A stretch of DNA of 64,000 nt from Mermis nigrescens (lineage: Eukaryota; Nematoda; Enoplea; Mermithida; Mermithidae), in assembly GCA_036768485.1 (NCBI GenBank), contig JAVLUZ010000253.1:1-64000 (forward strand), read 5' to 3'. A program made the translations under genes and the position numbers. The notes beneath the pieces were generated by a model, which was not told the DNA's origin, did not search any database, and was given only the letters and a program-made list of their open reading frames with translations. Positions 10,315 to 22,592 of the stretch are shown in pieces; the stretch's first letter is position 1; each line of letters starts with the position of its first letter.

Positions 10315-12353
10315 GGGACAGACCCACACTAAAAAGTGTAGGTCTGTCCCTGAAAGAAGTGGGTGTTCAGCTTAATCAGTGGGTGAGTCCCAGAAAAAAG
10401 GTGGTGGGTCTGTCCCTGAAAAAGGTGGGTCCGTGCCTGAAAAAGGTGGGTCTTTGCCTGAAAAAGGTGTGTCTTTGCCTGAAAAAGGTGTGTCTGTATC
10501 TGAAAAAGGTGGGTCTGTCCCTGAAAAAGGTGGGTCTGTCCCTGAAAAAGGTGGGTCCGTCTCTGAAAAAGGTGGATCCGTCTCTGAAAAAGGTGGGTCC
10601 GTGCCTGAAAAATGTGGATCTGTCCTTGAAAAAGGTGGGTCTGTCCCTGAAAAAGGTGCGTCCGTCTCTGAAAAAGGTAGGTCCGTCTCTGAAAAAGGTG
10701 GGTCCGTGCCTGAAAAAGGTGGGTCTGTCTCTGAAAAAGGTGGGTCTGTCCCTGAAAAAGGTGCGTCCGTCTCTGAAAAAAGGTAGGTCCGTCTCTGAAA
10801 AAGGTGGGTCCGTGCCTGAAAAAGGTGGGTCTGTCTCTGAAAAAGGTGGGTTTGTCTCTGAAAAAGGTGGGTCAGTCCCTGAAAAAGGTGGGTCTGTCCC
10901 TAAAAAGGGTGGGTCTGTCTCTGAAAAAAGTGGGTGTTCAGCTCAATCAGTTGGTCAGTCCCAGAAAAAGGTGGTTGGTCTGTCCCTGAAAAAGGTGGAG
11001 TCCGTCTCTCAAAAAGGTCGATCCGTCTCTGAAAAAGGTGGGTCCGTGCCTGAAAAATGTGGGTCTGTCCTTGAAAAATGTGGGTCTGTCCCTGAAAAAG
11101 GTGCGTCCGTCTCTGAAAAAGGTAGGTCCGTCTCTGAAAAAGGTGGGTCCGTGCCTGAAAAAGGTGGGTCTGTGCTCTGAAAAAGGTGGGTCTGTCTCTG
11201 AAAAAGGTGGGTAGGTCCCTGAAAAAGGTGGGTCTGTCCCTAAAAAGGGTGGGTCTGTCTCTGAAAAAAGTGGGTGTTCAGCTCAATCAGTTGGTCAGTC
11301 CCAGAAAAAGGTACTTGGTCTGTCCCTGAAAAAGGTGGGTCCGTCTCTGAAAAAGGTGGATCTGTCTCTGAAAATGGTTGGTCCGTGCCTGAAAAAGGTG
11401 GGTCTGTCCTTGAAAAGGTGGGTCTGTTCCTGAAAAAGGTGGGTCCGTCTCTGAAAAAGGTGGGTCCGTGCCTGAAAAATGTGGGTCTGTCCTTGAAAAA
11501 TGTGGGTCTGTCCCTGAAAAAGGTGCGTCCGTCTCTGAAAAAGGTAGGTCCGTCTCTGAAAAAGGTGGGTCCGTGCCTGAAAAAGGTGGGTCTGTCTCTG
11601 AAAAAGGTGGGTCTGTCTCTGAAAAAGGTGTGTAGGTCCCTGAAAAAGGTGGGTCAGTCCCTGAAAAAGGTGGGTCTGTCCCTAAAAAGGGTGGGTCTGT
11701 CTCTGAAAAAAGTGGATGTTCAGCTCAATCAGTTGGTCAGTCCCAGAAAAAGGTACTTGGTCTGTCCCTGAAAAAGGTGGGTCCGTCTCTGAAAAAGGTG
11801 GATCTGTCTCTGAAAATGGTTATTCCGTGCCTAAAAGGTGGGTCTGTCCTTGAAAAGGTGGGTCTGTCCCTGAAAAAGGTGGGTCCGTCTCTGAAAAAGG
11901 TGGGTCCGTCTCTGAAAAAGGTGGGTCCGTGCCTGAAAAATGTGGATCTGTCCTTGAAAAATGTGGGTCTGTCCCTGAAAAAGGTGCGTCTGTCTCTGAA
12001 AAAGGTAGGTCCGTCTCTGAAAAAGTTGGGTCCGTGCCTGAAAAAGGTGGGTCTGTCTCTGAAAAAGGTGGGTCTGTCTCTGAAAAAGGTGGGTCGGTCC
12101 CTGAAAAAGGTGGGTCTGTCCCTAAAAAGGGTGGGTCTGTCTCTGAAAAAAGTGGGTGTTCAGCTGAATCAGTTGGGCAGTCACAGAAAAAGGTGGTTGG
12201 TCTGTCCCTGAAAAAGGTGGGTCCATCTCTGAAAAAGGTGGATCCGTCTCTGAAAAAGGTGGGGGTGTGCCTGAAAAAGGTGGGTCTGTCCTTGAAAAAG
12301 GTGGGTCTGTCCCTGAAAAAGGTGGGTCAGTGCCTGAAAAAGGTGGGCCCATC
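10315..12353. repeat. 21-bp minisatellite with higher-order structure
   Basis: About 2 kb of a 21-base unit close to TGAAAAAGGTGGGTCYGTCYC, with single-base variants. A distinct variant block (GTGGGTGTTCAGCTCAATCAG followed by TTGGTCAGTCCCAG) recurs near 10351, 10930, 11270, 11712 and 12155, giving a higher-order period of roughly 340-580 bases, about 442 for the last two intervals. Because 21 is divisible by three, long open frames arise automatically as LKKVGLS or SEKGGSV repeats in two frames of the same strand. Occasional single-base indels switch frames, so I do not treat any of them as a gene. Confidence 0.9.
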
Positions 12354-13284
12354 CGTATTAAGGTGTCAAACAGTATAAGATGGTTCCTGTGCATGTTTTG
12401 CAAACTGATCACGAAATACTGTATCTAGCATTTCCTTATATCATCTCCAAAAATTTTCTCCCTGTACAAAACATAGCCCTGTCCAAGTTACCCCTTCGCC
12501 CTGTCCAACTTTTGGTCCAGCCCGTGCAGGTGATGGGCCGATATGGGGTATTGCCCAGGTGTGAGGCAATGTCTGTGTATCCATTTTGCACTTAATTTGG
12601 ACTGATGCAACTTGTTATATTCGTGTGTCCCCGATCTCATTCATATCTCGACACGTGAACGTTATGTTATGCATTTGTGCGCATTAAAATCGTGCATAAA
12701 ATGTAATTTTTTAAAATACTGATATGTCGACTTTTCCGCAAATAATGGAAAGAAAATCATAGCATTATTGTTGTTATACTGACTACTAGACTATGATTAA
12801 GTTCGATAAGAGTGTGCAATCCTCACATTTCAACATAAAGAGACATTGGTATAAATATTAATTTATGAAAAAAGTGTAAAGATTTCTTTTGTTGTCTACG
12901 GGACAGTGAGCAAATAATAGCTTGCTCAAGAGAACTCGAGCCTTGTCTTAAAAAATTCTGTCAAAGAAAAAAGCAGTTTTCTCGGCAACCTATGCCCCTG
13001 TTCCTATTCCTTTGTAGTCTTAGCTTTTTTTTATTCTACTTAAGCAAAAATTTACTCGAGAACTCGTCCAAGCAAATAAATACAATCTGATATTATTCCA
13101 CTCAAATGATTAGCCACTATTTTGTGACTGCGTGTTCTTATTGCTAAGATCGATTTCTTATGTGATTAACTTCTTGTTTAAATCAATTATGTCCACTCCA
13201 CTGTATTTCTTCCGTATCACTGTGACCTATTGATTTTGCATACTGCTACCTGTCAGTTTTTTGTACTTGGCAAAGATTTTTCCC
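12354..13284. other. Intergenic, nothing recognised
   Basis: No gene, repeat family or terminus is recognised with confidence. The first 200 bases contain CCTGTCC-rich sequence and the remainder is AT-rich single-copy-looking DNA. Confidence 0.5.
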
Positions 13285-14005
13285 GATGTACAAAGACTTT
13301 TTGGGACCGTCTTTGTACATGTGCAAAGGTTTTTGGGAAGACAAAAACTGTAAAAAAGGTCTTAAATTTGCAAAACTCTTTGGCGCTGCGCGCCGGAATG
13401 AGTAATTGTGTGTTCTATATATCTTTATAATGGCAGAAATTGCATTTAATAGGAAAAATGTCAAGTTTTTTGGCGTTTTACGCCGTTTTAAGACGATTCT
13501 TAGTGATTTTTTCCCTTAGAAACCCAGAAATTAGCTAAAATACAATACCAAAAGTCGAACAACCTCTTTTTACCACACTAAAATCGCTACTGTACCATAT
13601 AATAGTACCCAAAAATTTATGTGTACAAAATGTACAAAGATTTTCGGGAAGACAAAAACTGTAAAAAGGTGTAAAATTCCGGAAAATTTTCGTCGCTTCG
13701 CGCCGATATAAGTAATTGTTTGTCCTATATATGTTTATAATAACAGAATTTACATTTTGACTGGAAAAAAGTCCAATTTTTCGGCGCAATGTTTTGGCGC
13801 TTCGCGCTGTTTAGAGACAATTTTCAGTAAATTTTGACGTCAGAAACGTTAAAATTAGCTAAAATACACTACCAAAGATTGAAAACCCCGTTTTACCACA
13901 CTAAAATCGTTACTGTACTCTATTATAGTACACAAAAACTTGCATGTACAAAATGTACAAGGACTTTTGGGGACCATCTTAGTACATGTACAAACGGACC
14001 TTTTA
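13285..14005. repeat. Tandem duplication, ~311-bp unit, with GC hairpins
   Basis: GACAAAAACTGTAAAA recurs at 13340 and 13651, and the following sequence aligns across the unit. Shared stretches include AATTAGCTAAAATACA, then TTTTACCACACTAAAATCG, then TATAATAGTAC. TGTACAAAG-type words recur at each junction. Each unit carries GGCGC-type hairpins (13382-13394 perfect; 13690 and 13796 imperfect). No coding signal is seen. Confidence 0.7.
13382..13394. repeat. GC hairpin, 5-bp stem
   Basis: GGCGC-TGC-GCGCC, same class as at 10183 and 14331. Confidence 0.65.
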
Positions 14006-15470
14006 GAAAAAACACTGCTTCCTGATAATGTTGACAAATTGTTGTTCTTAAAATCTGGTTTCCGTGCTATTGGTTACAAATCGTTCAATTTAAGACCCTG
14101 ACTATGTCTCTGAATGAAGGATTTCTGATGTCTCAGTGTACAAATGTATATATCAATTTGTGCCTACATCATGCAAGGCCTACCACTCATTCCCATAGAG
14201 GGGGGGGTGAGGGGGGTATTACGCCCACCTCAGGGTCCGCTACTTTAATCACTGTCAAATGATTTTGAGCTATCAAACATTTTCTGCAATGATTTTGGGT
14301 ACAAAAGCAGCAAAGATATTAAAAATTTTTGGCGCTACGCGCCGACTAGTACATTTCTGTTTTGTTTACCAATAAAATACCTAGAATGAAGTTAAAATGA
14401 TGTTGAAAAGTCAAAATTTTCGTTGAATTCTTATGTTTTTTACTTACAAGAGTGACGAAACTAGTCAAAATGGGACAAAAAGTAGTTAAGAATGCAATTT
14501 TTCACATTAAAACATGATATATAGGATGTTTTAGCCATTATTAATATTTGACCTGCAAAAAAGGCAAGAACTCTGAATTTATTGGTCTCAAATTTTGGGA
14601 TTTCACCACCCCCTGAACTTTCGACCTTGGGAAACTATGAGGCCTACGTATTATTTATATAACAAGGCCCGGTCCCAGTCCCAGTCTCGGCCTCAAAAGC
14701 CCGGTTTCGGTCCCGACCAAATTTTAAGCCAGGTCATTTGCTGGTAAAACCCCCTCACTCCCACGCTTATGTATGGGGTAGGAAATGCATTGGTTTTGCA
14801 CATATGTGTGCAAGGTCAGACTGTCAGGCAGAGATATAACAGCTCAAAATTTGGGGGTCCCCAGTCATTTTTTGGAGGTTGGGTAGATGACCTCCGATTG
14901 TTGGCCAAAAATGGCCAAAAATCAGCTAAAAACAACTAAAAAATTCAATTAAAAGAAAATTGGGGGATGGGGTCAAAAATTTTCCGGCTCTGGTGAAATG
15001 GGGGGACAGCTGACTCTGGGTGGGGGATTGCCCCGTCCTCCTTTTACATTTATATATGCTTTCAGGGAGGGGTGAAAATCAAAAACTTGGAGATCGCTAA
15101 GTGCTTTGTGAGAAATGATTCTACAGCAAAAAACAGTACTGTCGCATTAAAATTGTCATTTTCGAGCATTGGTGGTAAACAAAGCCTTTTTGAACTCACA
15201 AAATATCTACAGGTATAACCATTTTGGTCTAAAAATAACTATTTAATGCTATTTGAAGTAGGGAAAATAGCTATAAATCATTTACGAACTCAGGAAAAAC
15301 ACTATGTAGCATCTCTGTACCAAGGTGGTAAACTCCTTAGTCCAAAAAGGCCATGTAGCTAGTTTTCTGAGCCCAAAAAGGGCTACATACGAGTATGCAG
15401 CTATGTTTTTATGGCCGAAATAGCTGAATAGTTCTCAGTTTTTCAAAGCTCAGGGGAAGTAATACCCGCA
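14006..15470. other. Non-genic, transposon-like debris
   Basis: No gene is visible. The stretch contains a perfect GC hairpin at 14331-14343 (GGCGC-TAC-GCGCC). It also has G-rich runs at 14196-14217, a CCCGGTCCCAGTCCCAG stretch near 14668, and repeated phrases typical of decayed elements. I could not pair any termini. Confidence 0.45.
14331..14343. repeat. GC hairpin, 5-bp stem
   Basis: GGCGC-TAC-GCGCC, preceded by AAAAATTTTT as at several other hairpin sites. Confidence 0.65.
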
Positions 15471-15478
15471 CTCACATC

Positions 15479-15746
15479 CACACATGGGTGTGGGGGGTCT
15501 GGGGGTCTAGGGGGGTCTGGACCCCCCAGAAACCAAAAGACCCCCCCAGAAATCAAAAGACCCCCCAGAAATCAATTTTTGAAAATTTTTTTCGTTTTTT
15601 TCGCAAATTTTTTGATGCCAATGGATAGTGCTTGATGAGAAACGTCGAAAAATGGTGTTTTTTTAGCCATATCACCATTTGAAAGGCCATTTTTTGACCT
15701 TCAAAAAATCTTGGACCCCCAGAATTTTTTTTGCTGCCCACGTATG
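15479..15746 (-). mobile_element. hAT-type MITE, GGGCAGCA family
   Basis: A 268-base element beginning CACACATGGG and ending TGCTGCCCACGTATG. It is flanked on both sides by the perfect 8-base duplication CTCACATC (15471-15478 and 15747-15754). The interior includes the family phrase GATGCCAATGGATAGTGCTTGATGAG..CGTCGAAAAATGGTG in segments. It is one of seven copies in the window and too small to encode protein. Confidence 0.9.
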
Positions 15747-15754
15747 CTCACATC

Positions 15755-16213
15755 TCTCGATGCCCATGTATGGTTTCACCCACATATTCCCATTGGGGGC
15801 ATGAGGAGGGGGCTCTTACCCCCTTAGAGTCCAAGAGTCAAAAAAGTTTTGGCGCTTTGTGCAAAATATCATTAAAATACTGTATTTAGATTCAAGGAAG
15901 GGCATTAAACACTCCAAAATCAATCTTTTTTAGTCTAGGCATCCTTATGCAGATTCAAATATCTTTTGTATCTATTTCTACTGTTTTTGAAAATTTTATG
16001 CAAGAATAAGTACTATTTAATAACTTTGCACTTAGTTGCCATTCAAAGATAAAATTCACTAATTCATCTTGATGTTGCATTAGCTTTATAAGTGCATTGG
16101 TGCGTATTACAAGATTTGATTGGCATATTACAGTTTTTTAACATTTCTGATTTTGTAGTACAAGTTTTTTCAGCTTTCAGTCGACTTTTATGTGTAAATC
16201 CATCAAAAGCCCA
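15755..16213. other. Intergenic, nothing recognised
   Basis: AT-rich with a G-rich stretch near 15795 and a degenerate GGCGC-type word near 15850. No gene or paired terminus is seen. Confidence 0.45.
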
Positions 16214-17338
16214 GAAAAATGACAGAATGCGAAATAGTGCTATTCCAGGATAAAACAGAGGGATAAGAGGGCGATATAAAATATTTTGGTATTACAGAAA
16301 GCGGAATAAACAGTGATATTCCAGGAATAAAGTTGGTATGACAGAACACGGAATAGTGCCATTCCGGGCGCTAACCTCGGGATAAAACGGCGGAATAAAA
16401 ATAAGCGGTATGACAGAAGGCGAAATAAGTTATCTTGGGAATAAAAACAGCCGCTTTTATTCCGCCATTTTTTACCTGGTCAGAGCAGGTATAATTCAGT
16501 GGAATAGTAGTAAAAATCGTTTCTAACGCGGTCTTAAAGGGTGTATCGAAAAATTTCAATAAGATAGTCAATCAATTCCTCTTTATCCAGAAATTCAATA
16601 TTGTTGTTCTCACTTGTATTTACGATCAGAAGATGCAGAAATTTTTCTAGTGCGTTTGCTCCACGAGTGCAGCTTGTCTAGTTGAACTCGTGGTAAAAAG
16701 ATTTTAAAATTTTTCGATCATGCATTACTAAACGCGCCGAGTGGAGTGATTTAAAAAATTAATGCGGTAAGTAGTAAGTATAATCAACAAGTTGACAGAA
16801 ATATTTACCATGAGTAAACAGAAATATAGTTTTCCATGCGCAAACTATGATAAATTTTTTGATCTCGTTGGTAATGGTTTATTTATATTTTTGTTTTCCA
16901 TAGAAGCAAGCAAGCGCCTTCATTGAACCGAATTATAAAAAATTTATTTGGTAACATTCAGAAGTCTCAAGTCAATTCCATGCATCAATGCACAAGTTAC
17001 ACGCGCGCACTACACACAACATTGTATCTACGTCCTATGATTTTGAACGAATAACGTGACGTGATTACAGTATGCAGTATGTGTTAGACGGGCAATCTAT
17101 ACACAAAACCAATGGAATGCATAGCTTAACCCTAGGATAGATTCAGTTATCCCAGGAATAGCTATTCCTCGCGTAATTCGCGTTCTGTAATACCAAATTT
17201 TCTTATTCCTGGGATAGCTTATTCCGTCCCTTAACCCAGGAATAGCTATCACGAGAATAAGTTTTATTACAAGAATAGCTATTCCCGGAATAGGGCTTAT
17301 CCCATGTATAACTTATTCCGCTTTCTGTCATACAGCCC
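16214..17338. mobile_element. Inverted-repeat element with GGAATA/TATTCC arrays
   Basis: The left flank array (16219-16465) repeats a phrase like TATGACAGAANGCGGAATAA about four times. The right array (17140-17331) carries the inverse, TTATTCCGCTTTCTGTCATA, and several TAGCTATTCC words. The arrays face each other across about 670 bases of AT-rich DNA, as expected of the subterminal regions of a DNA transposon. Exact ends and a target-site duplication could not be fixed, and no transposase frame is seen. Confidence 0.55.
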
Positions 17339-17982
17339 TTAGGCGCTATGATCAAATAAATTCAGGCCACATTATCACATTTAGAACTGCTTGCAGGTCG
17401 CAGGTCACACACTGGTAGTATGTAAAAATGGGTATGTTTAATAATATATTTATAGAATTATTTATATAATATATCTACAAAAATTTGTCTGCTCATACAA
17501 AGACCTTTTGGAAATCTTTGTACACGTACAAAGAAGCTCATACAAAAAATAGTGTTGGCCAATAATAAAACACTACTTAATTTACTGGTCTATCATTTTG
17601 GGATTTCACCCCTCCTCAACTCTGGACCTTGGGAAACTGTTCACCCCACGCCAGAATTCCTGTGATGTGCATGTATGCTTTTGACAACCAATAGCAATAT
17701 CATTCATGACTTTTTAATATGAATTACATGTATTTCTGCTTTCTAAATTCAGTTTATATTACCAATGTTCAGCTCGAAAATTATCAAAATTTTGGTGTTT
17801 CTCTGCCAGATTACATAATTAGATAAGACCAGTTTCTATTGTTTTACATAACATGTGGCTTGCAGACTAGACAATGCTGCTATTTGTAAAGTTGCAAACA
17901 TTCACATATTTAGGTGTTGGTACTTAGTCAAATGATAGGGCTAATGGAGATGTAAGCATTTTCATGATTTTGGTCGAAAGGA
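17339..17982. other. Intergenic, nothing recognised
   Basis: AT-rich. TACAAAGA-type words near 17500 echo the duplicated unit at 13285-14005. No gene is visible. Confidence 0.45.
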
Positions 17983-18300
17983 TAAACAGCCAGGCCCGTA
18001 TCCAGGATTTTATTTCTGGGGGGGCCGAAAATTTTTGAGACCAGATATCTCGAGAACCATTAGGAGATAGGCGAAAATAAAGACAGTTTTGAGCGTATCT
18101 CGGCGAGCTCTATACAACGGTGAAGAAAAATTTCAACAAAAAAATTAAAAAATTTTCACTTTATTTCATGTTGATATACAGCAAATTTATCATTTAAGCT
18201 GATTTCTCATCACGTAATCGGCGAATTATTTCTTATCTCTTGCCTTTGTACTTAATCATTGTGCTTTAGAGAGAAAAAACAATACAGATAATTAATAACT

Positions 18301-18315
18301 CGGCGCGAAGCGCCG
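18301..18315. repeat. GC hairpin, 6-bp stem
   Basis: CGGCGC-GAA-GCGCCG. Similar, mostly imperfect copies follow at 18408, 18610, 18866 and 18971 within the same element. Confidence 0.65.
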
Positions 18316-18433
18316 AAAAAATTGACATGCTCTGCCGATCAACCTCAAATTCGAGCGGTTTTGAGCGGACTAGAAGACAAAAAACATGTATAAACAATAG
18401 ATAATGGGCGCTGAGCGCCGGAAAATTTCATGT

Positions 18434-19090
18434 TTCCCATGTCATAACTCAAATTTGAGCTGTTTTGAGTGAGCTAGAAGGCAAAACTATAACTGAACAA
18501 AGAATCCGCACACAGCGCTAGAAAAAATTGACATGCTCTCTATATCTTAACTCTAATTTGAGCGATTTTTAGCGGTTCAGAAGACAAAACTCTATGTAAA
18601 CAATAAATCCGGCGCGAATCGCCGGAAAATTTTGAGTTTACTAGCTCAAAAGTACGCTAAAAACCTGTTTAGGCGCTGTTTCAGACGCACTTCGCCAATT
18701 TTTCATTTTTCCTTTCGGGGGACCCTTGAGAGAAACAAAAATTTTTTCCCCATTTGGGGGGGGCAGGCCCCCCGCCCCCTGGATACAGGCCTGTTCCCAT
18801 GTCATAACTCAAATTTGAGCCTTTTGAGTAAGCTAGAAGGCAAAAACTATAGCTAAACAATGAATCCGGCGCAAAGCGTTAGAAAAAAATTCACATACTT
18901 TCTATGTCTAACTCAAATTTGAGCGACTTTCAGCGGTTTAGAAGACAAAACCTTACATAAACACAAATCTGGCGCGAAGCGCCGGAAAATTTTGTGTTTT
19001 CTAGCTCAAAAGTATGCTAAAAACCTGTTTTGGCGGTGTTTCAGACCAACTTCGCCAATTTTTCATTTTTTCCTTTGGGGCACCCTTGGG
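18434..19090 (+). repeat. Tandem duplication inside nest level 0
   Basis: TTCCCATGTCATAACTC begins both units (near 18434 and 18794). The units run in parallel through GCTAGAAGGCAAAA, AGAAGACAAAAC and CTTCGCCAATTTTTCATTTT. The first unit ends with a full element terminus (CCTGGATACAGGCCTG, to 18793), and the second is interrupted by the next insertion at 19091. Confidence 0.75.
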
Positions 19091-19339
19091 CAGTGATCGG
19101 ACCGAGGGTACTTTGGATCTTCGGCTCGGCCGAGGCCGAGGCGACTTGTGGACATCCTTGCCTCGGCCGAGGCCGAGGCCGAGGCCGAGGGTAATGCCGA
19201 GGGTCAAGCTTATATACGTATACCCACAAATAGTACTATTAGAATATTTTGTATGTACATGAGCTAGAGAATAATCGTAGTATTTAACACTTTATCGAAC
19301 TAAAACAAATGTCTATTGGTGTTGGCCAGAATTTTTATT

Positions 19340-19510
19340 TCAATCTGATGAAGCAGATGATTCATCATCGAAATCTAGATCATCTGAATCAAAGTTAGCC
19401 TCATCTATTTCTCCTTGTTGTGCTATCGCGTTATCGTCTGTCGCCAGCCTTTATCAGATTCTTTAAAGTCACAGCTATTTTAACCAACTGCTTTGAGATT
19501 GTGCTTTACA
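19340..19510 (-). pseudogene. Transposase C-terminal remnant (nest level 1, left arm)
   Basis: Reverse-strand counterpart of 8600-8756, ending DDESSASSD-like before TGA at 19340-19342. The upstream part is disrupted in the Asp-rich region. It points toward the left terminus at 19091. Confidence 0.4.
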
Positions 19511-20125
19511 AAAAAGAGTTTTTGAACGTTTTATGGTAGCAGACGAATGCGAGAATTACTGTAATTTCTGATTCATCCAGTAACGGGAGGGGGCGGTATA
19601 CAAACTTTTCCAAAAAAGTCAAAAAACAGCTCCAAAAAGTTTGGCGCTCAACGCGCGAAATAGCATTTTTCGGTGTTTCAGATTGTATACTTTTACAAAA
19701 ATGAAGTCATATTTTTCTTAAAATTTTAGAATTTTCGACAATTTTGTGCAAAAAAATCATTAAATTTCTAAGACTTAAATGAGAAATCCGGCGTGAAGCG
19801 CCGAGAAATTTGCAAAAATTAAGGCGGATGAGACGTCTAGAAGCATGATTTACTGCTTGATTTCCTGTATTTATAGGATTTGATGCAAAACATTGGAATT
19901 TTTCTATTGAAAATAGAGAAAACTATGCAAAAATAGCTGTTTCTGCTGTTAAAATTGTTTTGAAACCTACATGAACAGAAAAGGGCTTCCAGGGCCCGGT
20001 TTCACCACAAAGCTACGAGTTAGGAGTTACGGGTGACGGTTTCATGAGTACGGGCTACGAAAGTGCTACAAATTTCCGTTTCACCAGTAACTGAGATTTA
20101 CGGGCCACGGGTAGTGATGTAAAAG

Positions 20126-20315
20126 ATCATCTGGATCTGATCTTTTTATCCAGATTCAGATCCAGATCCAGATCATCTGGATCTGGATCTGGTTATTTTC
20201 TGATCTGGTTATCTGATCTGGATCTGGATCTGCCAGAAAATCAGAACCTAATCTTTATCTGGATCTGGATCTGTTTAGTCAAATTATATCTGGTTAAACA
20301 GATCAGAAATTTATT
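20126..20315 (+). repeat. Left GATCTG subterminal array
   Basis: Clustered GATCTGGATCTG hexamer arrays. The core of about 65 bases around 20175-20240 (containing GGTTATTTTCTGATCTGG) is almost identical, in the same orientation, to the core of the right array near 25095-25160. Confidence 0.8.
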
Positions 20316-20401
20316 TTTGCACGATGGTACTCTTTCTGTTTTACTATTCACTGTAGGCAGGTCATCTAATTAGTTGTAACCTTACATGCACGGATTGTAT
20401 C

Positions 20402-20725
20402 TCAACATCCCCACCAGTCTCCAACAGCCCCACCGTCCCAACAGCCCCACCATCCCAACAGCCCCACCAATAATCCTGACAGCCCCACTAGTCCTAACAG
20501 CCCCACCATCCCAACAGCCCAACCAATAATCCCTACAGCCACACCAATCCCAACAGCCCCACCAATCCCAACAGCCCTACAAATCCCAACAGTCCCATCG
20601 TCCCAACAACCCCACCATTCCAACAGCCCCACCGTCTTAACAGCCCCACCAGTCCCACGAGCCCCATCAATCCCTAGCATTCCCACCGTTCCAGCAGTCC
20701 TACCATTCCAACAGTCGCACTGTCC
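20402..20725. repeat. CCAACAGCCCCACC minisatellite
   Basis: Units of about 15-18 bases near CCCCACCATCCCAACAG. Long open frames through it are compositional. The inverse minisatellite is at 21392-21655 in the same element. Confidence 0.85.
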
Positions 20726-21391
20726 TAAGCACACATTAGCGTGAGGGGACGGGATGTTTAGAGTTTAACCCCACAACCCGAAATTCTGGAAATCCCCCCA
20801 ATTATGTTAGACCCCCAGAATTCTATTTTTAGCACATTTTTTGGTCACTTCAACCCACCAGACCCAAAGAATTTGTTCGCTGCCAATGTTGTTTCCAACT
20901 GCCTCACCGTTATAATCATAGATGCAGAGCACGCCCGGTCTGGAGAATGAGTTTTCAGCCAAAAATTGACTTCAAAACTGGTATGAATGTTAAAATAGCG
21001 TTAAAACTACGCTAATCCACATTTTCTGGCTATTTTGAAGCAGATTAGCATGAAAGTTTTGATTTTCATTTAATTTTAACACTTATCTTTCCTTTTTTCA
21101 CTAGAATCTTTTTCATTTTTTTGTGGCAGTGCAGAGTAGACCATAATGAGCAGGAATACAATCTTGCAAGTTGACTTGAATGAGGCAAAATCCTAGATTG
21201 CGCACAAATGCTGAGGCTTCAATTGTGGAAGGTCTACCAGTTTCTCAGGTAGACTTATTCTAAAAATGTAAACCTGCACACTCGTTTATGGTCTTGATGG
21301 AATATACAAATTCGGAAAACAATCAAAAAAATATCTTTCATGCAAAAATTAGTATTGCCTGATTATATTATATTGTATAATAGCAATTGCA
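20726..21391. other. Interior of nest level 2, nothing recognised
   Basis: Between the two opposed minisatellites. AT-rich with no frame, terminus or repeat family recognised. Confidence 0.45.
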
Positions 21392-21655
21392 GTAATGGTG
21401 AGGCTGGTGGGATTACTGGTAGGGCTGCTGGGACGGTGAGGCTGTTGGGATTGGTAGGGCTGTTGGGATTATTGGTGGGCTGTTGGAATGGTGGGGCTGT
21501 TGGGACTGGTGGGGCTGTTGAGACGGGTGGGACTGTTGGGATTTTCGGTGGGGCTGTTGAAACGGTGGGGCTGTTGGGACTGGTGGGGCTGTTGGGACTG
21601 GTGGGGCTGTTGGGACTGGTGGGGCTGTTGGGACTGGTTGGGCTGTTGATACATC
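21392..21655. repeat. GGGGCTGTTGGGACTGGT minisatellite (inverse of 20402-20725)
   Basis: 15-base units near GGGGCTGTTGGGACTGGT. They are the reverse complement of the array 700 bases upstream, so the two could pair into a large hairpin. Open frames such as QQPHQSQQPHQS on the reverse strand are repeat artefacts. Confidence 0.85.
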
Positions 21656-22577
21656 ACCATACGTGGGCAGCAAGAAAATTCTGAGGGAAGGGGGGGTGCA
21701 AGATTTTTCAAAGGTCAAAAAATTGCCTTAAAAATGGTGGTATGGCGGAAAAACAACATTTTTCGACGTTTCTTATCGAGCACTATCCATTGGCATCAAA
21801 AAATTGCGAAAAAAACGAAAAAAAATTAAAATTGAATTCTGGGGGGTATTTTGATTTCTGGGGGGTATTTTGGTTTCTCGAGGGGGTGCATACCCCCAAA
21901 CCAGTGATCGACCGGGCTCAAAAAATACCGGGCCCGGTCCCGGCCCGGACCCGGGCTTTGCTGCCGGGCTTGGTACCGGGCCCGGGCTCATATACTAACA
22001 ACATGCCTTGATTCCAATATAATGCTATGCATAAGATACATATTTAGACCGATTTTACATTTGTTATTTGTCAAACGCAAGGCTTACTGCTGTATCAAGA
22101 AGATTTTTGAATCCTAGCTGTGTTAATTATTCAATCTTTCTAAAAATAAATTAAGTTAGCAAGGATTTTGGTAGCATTATTCAAGCAAGAACAACGTTTT
22201 TAATACAATAGCGCGCAATTCCATTATTAAAATGCACGTGCAACTAAACACGGTTTGAAAGAGCACACGGTTTCATGTAGATATTTAAAGGAAATTGAGC
22301 ATTAAATTTATGCATTCAGACATAACAGCGACTATGATATGGTCGGATAGAAGATATGCTGTTTGGATTTTAGAACTCAAACTATAGCGTACATTGACGT
22401 CAATTGAAATTGTGTAGTGTATAGGATAGGACACGTACTGAAGCCATAGGCGTAGCCAGGGGGCGTTGGGGGCATATGCCCCCCCCAGAAATTTTTCAGA
22501 AATTTTGTTGATTTTTCGAGTGTAATAATTGTGACCAGAAAATTGAGTACAAAAAGGCAAAAACGTCAAAAATTTTC

Positions 22578-22592
22578 CGGCGCTTCGCGCCG
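22578..22592. repeat. GC hairpin, 6-bp stem
   Basis: CGGCGC-TTC-GCGCCG, preceded by AAAAATTTTC as at several other sites. Confidence 0.65.

Noticed and set aside
10284..11180. A 298-codon open frame of LKKVGLS/SEKGGSV repeats
   Set aside because: It lies in a 21-base minisatellite. Unit length divisible by three keeps two frames of one strand open without selection, and indels switch the peptide midway.
21413..21718. Pro/Gln-rich frames (QQPHQSQQPH) and Gly/Leu-rich frames
   Set aside because: They translate a 15-base minisatellite on both strands, with no start context or splice signal.
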